DNA of 64,000 nucleotides from Casuarina equisetifolia (taxonomy: Eukaryota > Streptophyta > Magnoliopsida > Fagales > Casuarinaceae): the NCBI GenBank assembly GCA_028551475.1, contig CM052354.1:8949172-9013171 (forward strand), read 5' to 3'. Shown here piece after piece: positions 56,787-64,000 of the stretch; the first letter of the stretch is position 1; the number at the start of each line of letters is the position of its first letter. The notes under the pieces are model-generated. The model was not told where the DNA came from, did no database searches, and was given only the letters and a program-made list of their open reading frames with translations. Both the position numbers and the translations under genes were made by a program.

Positions 56787-57787
56787 TAGTATGAGTGCTT
56801 AAATAATAGTTCTTTGGCTGACTTATTACTTATAATAAATTAGTACTTGGTCTCTATCTAAAGTTAAATGAGAATTATAACTCACATGTAAGGATGCTTA
56901 TGATAACTCACATTTTATGATAATTATAACTCACAAGCTATAAATATATAACTTATAAATACAACAATAAACTTGATTATCCATTTATTACTATAGAATT
57001 GTCTCAGCATAGATTATTCCAACAAAAGACTTCATCCGATATAAACAACATACACAAAAACTATCCATTGATATTGGCATTAGCTTACCAATATAGCCAA
57101 CATACCTCTATTATAGCATCACTATCAAGCTTCCCAATACTACATCAACAATAGCACCATCAACGTGGCAGCATCTTATGGGGATCCTTATACCGGAATG
57201 TTGATGGATTGGGATTAGTCAAGCAAAGCTTGTCATGGCATTCTTTGAAGATATTTCGAAGCCCCTTGAAACACATACTGCTTCCACTCATCAAACATCT
57301 CCAAGACCTTCGAAATTGTTGGACCATGACGACTAATTATCCTTCTCTCATTCTCAAAAGAAGGCAATAACTTTCTTCTTCTTCTGAGTCCTGGTGGGTT
57401 TCGGAAAGGGTTCCATTTGTGACCTCTATTAATGCGGGGACAATTCCGTGGAAATAAATGCTTCCTTGACGACGAGATCTTCAGCCACAGCATTTAATTT
57501 CTCGAAAAATTATTTGATCCATATGCTGTCCTTGCCTCCACAGTAGAAAGTGTAATCTTCCATTTGATTGCACAAAAGAACGGATAGAATGTGATCTCGC
57601 CAGAGTCAAAATTAAGATGACGTGTCACTCACACGTGTCGAAATTAGGAATGTCAAAATGCTGTATCTACAAAACTTCCCACGTTTCGTTTGGAATTCAG
57701 TTATATCAGAGCGCGGACTCCAAAGCCATGCATAAAAGGTTGAAGTCCTTGCAAGATTCACACCATCAAAAGACCAAACCAAGAACT
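56787..57787. repeat. Arm 2 of inverted duplication, left of the gypsy insertion
   Basis: Reverse complement of about 17750-18823 with small differences. It continues at 63497 after the gypsy element. The stretch 57600-57787 corresponds to the promoter side of the PAH pseudogene (TTTGGAATTCAGTTATATCA). Confidence 0.85.
57100..57575 (-). pseudogene. Relic resembling sieve-element-occlusion protein C-terminus, copy 2
   Basis: Minus-strand pieces: AVAEDLVVKEAFISTEL, then in a second frame ISRHGPTISKVLEMFDEWKQYVFQ, then FKECHDKLCLTNPNPSTFRYKDPHKML. The order again resembles the SEO C-terminal region. Frameshifts separate the pieces, and it retains about 36 bp (near 57390-57425) absent from the copy at 18080-18530. 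Confidence 0.45.
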
Positions 57788-58305
57788 TGTCGCAGTCTAA
57801 AACCGACTCCTTATAAATCTGGTTCCTAAATTGCAAGGGACGATCTAGGCTCCTGTCGGGTTTAGAATTCCTTTTCTTTCTACCAATCTTCACAGCGCAC
57901 CACACCACAACACCACAACACCACAACACTATCCAAACCTTCACAGCACACAACGCAACAACACTATCACAATACGGATCTAAGTAAGAGTTTAAGTGAA
58001 CTCACCCGCATCAAGTGGACACGGCACACCTGCATCCAAGGGAGACAGCACCTCTGCATCGACAAGGGACACAGCACCGGCGGCTAAACGGCCAATTTTC
58101 ATAAACCATAAGCTAGGGTCCTTTGGGCGTCGGCCCCCCCCTCTTTTACAAGGTTTTCAGCTTAATTACAATACTGCCATTACTAAAACAAAAAGCCTCC
58201 ACACAAGACTATCCGACCCAATACAAATAGCCCACTTGAGCCCACAGTTCACACATTAAACAAAAATAATAACAACAAAAGATCCTTACTTTCTTGCCTG
58301 CGACA
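57788..58305 (-). repeat. 3' LTR of the young gypsy element
   Basis: 518 bp. The plus strand includes a CCACAACAC microsatellite-like run and a run of 8 C. An 87-codon frame inside it (57996-58259) is duplicated in the other LTR and is not a gene. Confidence 0.95.
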
Positions 58306-58322
58306 ACTCCCTCCCCCTCAAG
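58306..58322 (-). other. Polypurine tract
   Basis: Sense strand TTGAGGGGGAGGGAGT directly before the 3' LTR. Confidence 0.85.
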
Positions 58323-61300
58323 GAAAAACCTTGTCCCCAAGGTTGAAAATCTGGATACCTGAGGCAAAACTGGTCAACAGACTCCCACGTGGCATCTATA
58401 GCGGATGAACCTTTCCAGAGCACGAGTATTTGTTTCTCGCCCTTTGCCACTCTAGTTTGCAAAATGGCTTACGGTTGAGCTAGTACAATGCCCTCTGCCT
58501 CCACAAACGTTGGTAATTCTGCTTGGACTTGAACTTGGCTGCCAATAAACTTCTTCAAGGCTGAAACATGAAAGACTGGATGAATTCTAGACTCCTCAGG
58601 TAGTTTCAGCTTATACGCCAATGTCCCCACTCTTTCTAACACCTCAAAAGGACCATAATACAATGGCCTTAATTTATTCGGGCATCTCATACTTACTGAC
58701 AATTGTCGATAGGGTTGCAACCTCAAAAATACCATATCTCCTACTTGGAACTCCCTATCTGTCCTCCCTTTATCATAAACCTTCTTGATCCTATTTTGGG
58801 AGTCAATGAGCTTCTCCCTTAACATTCTCATTACGTGATCTCTTGTCATCAACTCTTTATTCGCTGCCTCCACAGAAGTTGCCCCTGGAACATAATCTAG
58901 AAGAGAAGGAGGAGAGCGTCCGTAGACTACCTCATAAGTGCTTTTGCCAGATGATCCGTGGATGCTAGTATTATAACATAGTTCAGCCCATGGCAGCCAT
59001 TTCAACCAATACTTAGGTTGATCACCAGTGAAGCACCGTAAATACATCTCCAACACTCGGTTCACTGCCTCCGTTTGCCCATCTGACTGCGGATGGTAAG
59101 CTGTGGAATAGTTCAATCTTGTCCCTTGCAGGTTAAACAATTCCTGCCAAAAGAGGCTAGTAAAAACTTTATCCCGATCTGACACTATTCTTTTTGGGAG
59201 ACCATATAATCTGTAGATGTTCTGGAAAAATGCTTCTGCTACTGTGACTGCAGTGTAAGGATGATTGAGAGGTATGAAATGAGCCATTTTGGATAACCTA
59301 TCAACCACTACCAAAATACAAGTTTTTCCCTTAGAACTGGGCAAACCCTCAATAAAATCCATTGATAACTCAGTCCAAATCTCTTGTGGAACCGGTAATG
59401 GTTGCATGAGACCAGCGGGAAGTGTGTTCAAACTCTTGTTCTTCTTACATACCATACATTCTTGCACTACTTCTTGCACTAATCTTTTCATCCTTCGCCA
59501 AAAGAAGGAGGCCTTGACCCTTTGAAGGGTTTTGTGTACCCCTTCATGTGACGCTGCATGAATTTCTTCCACTAGTGGTCTTGATAGTGCCGAGTTAGGA
59601 CTCAAATACATTCTGCCCTTGTAGAACAAAATCCCATTTTTGTACTGCCATGGTCCCTTAAGCGTTCCAGCTTGTACTTGTTGAACTATTTTCTGCATCT
59701 CTAGTTGTTCTTTTACTTCCTCTTGGATTGGTTCTATCCATAAAGGAAGAGGGGCAAAAATGGCTTGTAAAGCCCCTAGTGTTCTCCTTCACCATGAAAG
59801 TCTTCCTTCCTCGATAGGCCATCTGCCACCATGTTTTCACGTCCAGGCTTATACTCAATGACAAAATCAAACCCCATCAACTTCATTAACCATTTTTGTT
59901 GAGCTGGTGTTGAAATTTTCTGCTCCCACAAGTACTTCAAGCTTTTCTGATCTGTTTTCACAATAAACCTTTGCCCTAATAGATAATTCCGCCACTTGTT
60001 CACTGCCACAACAACAGCCATTAATTCTTTCTCATAAGTTGACAATAGTGCATTCTTTCCTGATAGGGCTCGACTGAAAAAGGCTATAGGATGTCCTTCC
60101 TGAGATAGCACCGCTCCAATTCCCATTCTTGATGCATCACATTCCAACTCAAACCCCTTCTCAAAGTTTGGCAAGGCTAGTACTGGCGCAGAAACCATAG
60201 CTCTTTTTAATTCCTCAAAGGCCTTTTCTGCTATTGAATTCCATTGAAAACTATTTTTCTTAAGTAGGGCTGTGAGAGGAGCTGCAATTTTTCCATAATT
60301 CGCGATGAAACGCCGATAATATCCTGTCAAACCTAAAAATCCCCGTAGCCCCCTAACTTGTGTAGGTTTAGCCCACTCTAACATATCCCGAACCTTCTCA
60401 TCATCCATTGATACCCCAACTGCACTGATAATATGTCCGAGATACTTAACAGATGACTGTCCAAAGGAACATTTGCTTTTCTTAACAAATAACACATGGT
60501 CTTTCAATACCCCAAACACCCTTTTTACATGTTCCACATGCTCTCTCCAACTCTTACTATAAATAAGGATATCATCAAAAAATACCAATACGAATTTCCT
60601 TAAGAACTCTCGAAAAACTGCATTCATTAAAGCTTGAAAGGTGGAAGGAGCATTACATAATCCAAAAGGCATCACCAAATATTCATAGTGGCCTTGGTGT
60701 GTTTGAAAGGCTGTTTTATAGATGTCCTCTGAATGCATCCTAATTTGATGATAACCCGACCGAAGATCCAATTTTGTGAAAAATTGTGCTCCATGTAACT
60801 CATCCATGAGCTCTTCTACTGTGGGAATTGGGAACCTATCCTTAACTGTTTGTTTATTTAAGGCTCTATAATCCACACAAAGTCTCCAAGACTTGTCTTG
60901 TTTTCTAACCAAAAGTACCGGTGACGAATAAGGGCTAGTGCTTGGTCTAATGGCTCCCGAGTCTAACAATTGTGCAACCATTTTTTCTAGCTCATTTTTC
61001 TGGTAGTGGGGGTAACGGTATGGTCTCGATGCAATTGGCTCACTTCCTTCCTTGAGGGATATGCGATGATTGAATTCTCTTAGTGGTGGCAATCCTGGTG
61101 GTTCCTCAAACAATTCCTCATACATTTGTAAGATCTTCTGCAATTTCTTATCCAACCTCCCTTTTTCCACCGTTTCACTAGGTTGTGCATTACCATCTAT
61201 AGTCACTAGCTTTGGTTCACAAACTTCTTGTATTTGCAGCAACAATCCCACTCCCATATGCTTTATCTCTTTACATATAAGTTCCTCATCAACAATCTGG

Positions 61301-62946
61301 TTTTTTCCTGGTTTAATCCCCCAAATGGTTACCATTTTCAACCCTACACGAAAAGTCATCCTTAATTCCTCCATATTCCATACGATGTCCCCTAAAGTGC
61401 GCAACCACTGAGATCCCAACACTGCTTCAGAACCAGGTATGTGGAGTAACCAAAAATCTAATTTCATCCTAGCTTTCTGCACTACCACCTCAATCCCTTT
61501 ACAAAGCCCTTCACTTTTCAGCTTCTCGCCACTAGCTACTATCACCTCAACGTTTTTTCCATCATCCACCTTTAACCCCCATTTTCGAGCCAACCTTGTA
61601 CGTAGGAAATTATGAGTACTTCCCGTGTCCATTAGGATGCAAGCTTTATTCGCACCTATCCCAAAATTACCCATCACCCTCATAGTTCTTGGATTTGTGT
61701 CACCTTTCATTGACTCTAGAGTTAAATCGCCTAACATGGCTTTACAGGAAATTTTTGGGGTTAAATCAACCATTTCTTGTTCTTCCTCTACTACCTCGGG
61801 TACTACACTTGCCCCATCGTCCTCATCCTCATCCTCATTCTCATCTTCCTCTTGTATTGCCATTACAAACAACTTACCTTTACAATTGTGGCCTGGTGTA
61901 AATTTCTCATCACAATTAAAACAAAGTCCTTTTTCACGCCTCTCTTGTATCTCCTTAGGCGTTAATGACTTAGGGGTTTTTGAAGATCCTAACCTTTTTT
62001 TCCAAGTGTTACTAGGCTGGGTTTGGGCTTTTGGAGTAAAGAACCTTTCTTTCTTGGGCGGAACATTCTTATCCTCCCACAAGTATGCCAACCCAATAGC
62101 ATCAGCCAAATCCTGAGGTTTTCTGGACTGAACTTCCTTTCTAAGGCTCTCCTTTAACCCTGCTAAGAAGTAAGTAAGTTCCTGCTCATCTGTCACATAA
62201 TCAACTTTCATAAGGAGTTGCATGTAGTTAAACTCATTCTCCTCCACAGAGCCTGTTTGCTGTAATTTAATCAGATCCATGAGATAGTCTTGATACACTG
62301 ATGGGCCATACCGTTTGATTAAAGCATCCTTAAGATTAGACCATGTGAGCTGCCTTCCTCCAGCTTTCCTTTGTATCCATCCCACACATAAGTGAGCTTC
62401 ATTATCCAAGTGCCAAGATGCAATTGACACTTTATCCCTCTCCCTTGTGTTATTAAATCTAAAAAACTCTTCTGCCCTACAAATCCAACTTGTTGGATCA
62501 CTTCCTCCAGCAAAACGAGGGAAATCAAATCTAGGATTAGTTGGCTGTCTTTCCTGCTCATTGTTATCTCGGTCAGCCCTTCTGTTATTTTTGCCATTCC
62601 TATCTCGCCTCCTATCATCAAAGTCATGAAACTCCTCTTCATCCAACTCCTCCTCTTCTTCTTCTTTCTTAATTTTTTTATCTTTAGATCCCGAAGTAGA
62701 CCCACTTACTTTCTGATCAAAGCTCTCAGTTTTTTTTTTGTCATTGTAAGTCTCGTGCAAACGCTGGAATGCTTGCAAAACCTCTTTAAGTTCTTTCGAT
62801 GTAACCTCCTGATGCCGAGCGAACTGATCCTGCAGTCGCCGGTTATCCTCTTCTCTTTTCCTTTCACTTTCGTCCTGTCGCTGTTCCATTTCAGCCTGAC
62901 GGCGGTTCATGTCGGCTTGGATTTTCACCCACATCTGATCTGTCAT
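58310..62946 (-). pseudogene. gypsy gag-pol with chromodomain, one frameshift and one stop
   Basis: From ATG 62946 (MTDQMWVKIQ) the frame is open to 59776, about 1056 residues. It has a charged coiled-coil gag N-terminus, gag core (FPRFAGGSDPTSWICRAEEFF), knuckle CFNCDEKFTPGHNC, protease ILMDTGSTHNF, RT (LDLRSGYHQIRM, VFFDDILIYSKSW) and RNase H (ECDASRMGIGAVLSQ, KTDQKSLKYLW, VADGLSRKED). A 1-nt frameshift near 59775-59800 puts the rest in another frame (to 58469): H2C2 finger and integrase with MDFIEGLP, SDRDKVF and YHPQSDGQTEAVNR. After VLAQP a TAA (where Gln would fit) precedes a chromodomain-like tail (VLWKGSSAIDATWESVDQF) at about 58330-58465. Chromodomains steer integration toward marked chromatin. 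Confidence 0.92.
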
Positions 62947-62960
62947 AATTGATTCAAACT

Positions 62961-62975
62961 TGGCTCTAGATACCA
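62961..62975 (-). other. Primer-binding site (tRNA-Met type)
   Basis: Sense strand TGGTATCTAGAGCCA, 3 nt inside the 5' LTR. Confidence 0.75.
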
Positions 62976-62978
62976 ATT

Positions 62979-63496
62979 TGTCGTAGTCTAAAACCGACTC
63001 CTTATAAATCTGGTTCCTAAATTGCAAGGGACGATCTAGGCTCCTGTCGGGTTTAGAATTCCTTTTCTTTCTACCAATCTTCACAGCGCACCACACCACA
63101 ACACCACAACACCACAACACTATCCAAACCTTCACAGCACACAACGCAACAACACTATCACAATACGGATCTAAGTAAGAGTTTAAGTGAACTCACCCGC
63201 ATCAAGTGGACACGGCACACCTGCATCCAAGGGAGACAGCACCTCTGCATCGACAAGGGACACAGCACCGGCGGCTAAACGGCCAATTTTCATAAACCAT
63301 AAGCTAGGGTCCTTTGGGCGTCGGCCCCCCCCTCTTTTACAAGGTTTTCAGCTTAATTACAATACTGCCATTACTAAAACAAAAAGCCTCCACACAAGAC
63401 TATCCGACCCAATACAAATAGCCCACTTGAGCCCACAGTTCACACATTAAACAAAAATAATAACAACAAAAGATCCTTACTTTCTTGCCTGCGACA
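62979..63496 (-). repeat. 5' LTR of the young gypsy element
   Basis: 518 bp, almost identical to 57788-58305. The polyprotein frame remains open back into this LTR, but its start is placed at 62946. Confidence 0.95.
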
Positions 63497-63527
63497 GAAC
63501 TCAAAACCTCGATCTTTGTAATCCGCC

Positions 63528-64000
63528 ATGAGTGATGAAACCTAGCACGGAGGAGGCAGGGACGCGCAAAGACATGCGTTCTGGATCACAGTATCCTTCG
63601 TCGGCGAAGCGCGTTGGCGTTTCCGAGACAATGAGGGCGCTTACAAGCGTCTCGTGGATCTTCTGATGATGTTTGACAGGGAAGCGGTCACGAAGGCTGA
63701 CCTTCGTGTTCAGCTCGCTGCTCTTTTTAAGGGCCATCAAGATCTCGTTGATCGCTTCGATGGTTTACCTTGGGATGCTCTGCAGAGAAACGGTGGAGCT
63801 GCTGCTGCAACTGAAGGCAAACATGGAAAAGTCTCCCAAGTGAGTAGTGAATTGATTTCTTCATCATTTACTTGTGAATATCAGAATAAAAGGAAACAAG
63901 AACACTAGAAATTCTTTCCTTGCTTTCTTTGTCTGTGAATTGAGATAGTGTAACGATCTTTATGTGAACTGCAGCTGAGGCCAAAGAAGAAGAACAAGTA
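63528..64000 (+). pseudogene. Short PAH-domain (Sin3-like) protein pseudogene, copy 2, runs off the window
   Basis: The candidate ATG at 63528 is followed by an in-frame TAG at codon 6 (63543-63545; copy 1 has CAG). Beyond that, exon 1 is open and better preserved than copy 1: FWITVSFVGEARWRFRDNEGAYKRLVDLLMMFDREAVTKADLRV and so on to LFKGHQDLVDRFDGLPWDALQ, a good single PAH domain, then a Gly/Ala-rich tail and GKVSQ. Donor GTGAGT is at 63840, acceptor TGCAG ends at 63974, and exon 2 begins LRPKKKNK. The stop codon lies past the window edge. A downstream start (Met at 63654) would skip the stop but cut the domain. The gypsy 5' LTR lies 31 bp upstream. Confidence 0.6.

Larger units (their letters stand above)
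57788..63496 (-). mobile_element. Young Ty3/gypsy chromovirus in the PAH pseudogene
   Basis: A 5709-bp element with two 518-bp LTRs (TGTCG to GCGACA), flanked by a perfect duplication GAACT (57783-57787 and 63497-63501). By eye the LTRs differ at a single base (CGCAGT against CGTAGT), pointing to very recent insertion. Sense is minus. RT and RNase H lie before integrase, which fixes the gypsy superfamily, and a chromodomain follows integrase. The target site is 27 bp upstream of the PAH ATG. Confidence 0.96.

Noticed and set aside
57996..63450. Identical 87-codon frames at 57996-58259 and 63187-63450
   Set aside because: They lie in the two LTRs of the gypsy element, antisense to it; identity reflects LTR identity, not a duplicated gene.
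1..64000. CRISPR-like arrays, phage or bacterial operons
   Set aside because: No regularly spaced repeat-spacer structure; all repeats resolve into LTRs, tandem duplications or microsatellites of a plant genome.

Overview
This window is plant nuclear DNA, most likely from a eudicot. It is AT-rich intergenic DNA holding a small tandem cluster of cytochrome P450 genes of the CYP94 family, surrounded and cut up by LTR retrotransposons. The species cannot be read from the sequence. There is no bacterial or organellar content, no CRISPR array, and no tRNA or rRNA gene that I could see.

The cluster has five copies of one intronless CYP94 gene, expected to encode an ER-anchored fatty-acid or jasmonate-type hydroxylase. 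Copy A (3546-10921, minus) has a full 511-codon frame split at codon 246/247 by a 5.8-kb Ty1/copia element. Copy B (23483-25018, minus) is full length with one TGG-to-TGA stop at codon 66. Copy D (around 36457-42770, minus) is an N-terminal scrap split by a gag-only LTR element. Copy C (44022-45557, minus) is the only intact frame, but a 7.9-kb copia element sits 3 bp before its ATG. Copy E (55774-56248, plus) is an inverted C-terminal fragment. Copies A and B lie in tandem units about 19.9 kb apart (positions 1 onward and 19917 onward). Parts of the same unit recur around 35926-36420, 43686-44021, 53459-55773 and, inverted, 56249-56560.

Dated by LTR comparison, the retrotransposon layers are as follows. 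A copia element at 4345-10179 has 332-bp LTRs with 7 differences by eye. A gag-only element at 36544-42701 has 1357/1342-bp LTRs, and a solo LTR of the same family lies at 29678-30976. A copia element at 45561-53458 has 722-bp LTRs about 3% diverged. A Ty3/gypsy chromovirus at 57788-63496 has 518-bp LTRs that are almost identical. A much older gypsy copy (about 28613-34210, plus) and several copia relics fill the spaces.

Other host-gene material is broken: an inverted pair of loci carrying a short PAH (Sin3-like) pseudogene and a relic resembling the C-terminus of sieve-element-occlusion proteins (17220-18823 and 56787-57787 plus 63497-64000), and a receptor-like cytoplasmic kinase relic at 34250-34600.

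I see no new defence or biosynthetic system. The most interesting biology is the possible capture of the last intact CYP94 copy by a retrotransposon LTR promoter, with an in-frame N-terminal extension. Smaller curiosities are a palindrome array inside a gag gene, an LTR hairpin whose loop is inverted between the two LTRs, and the gag-only element family.
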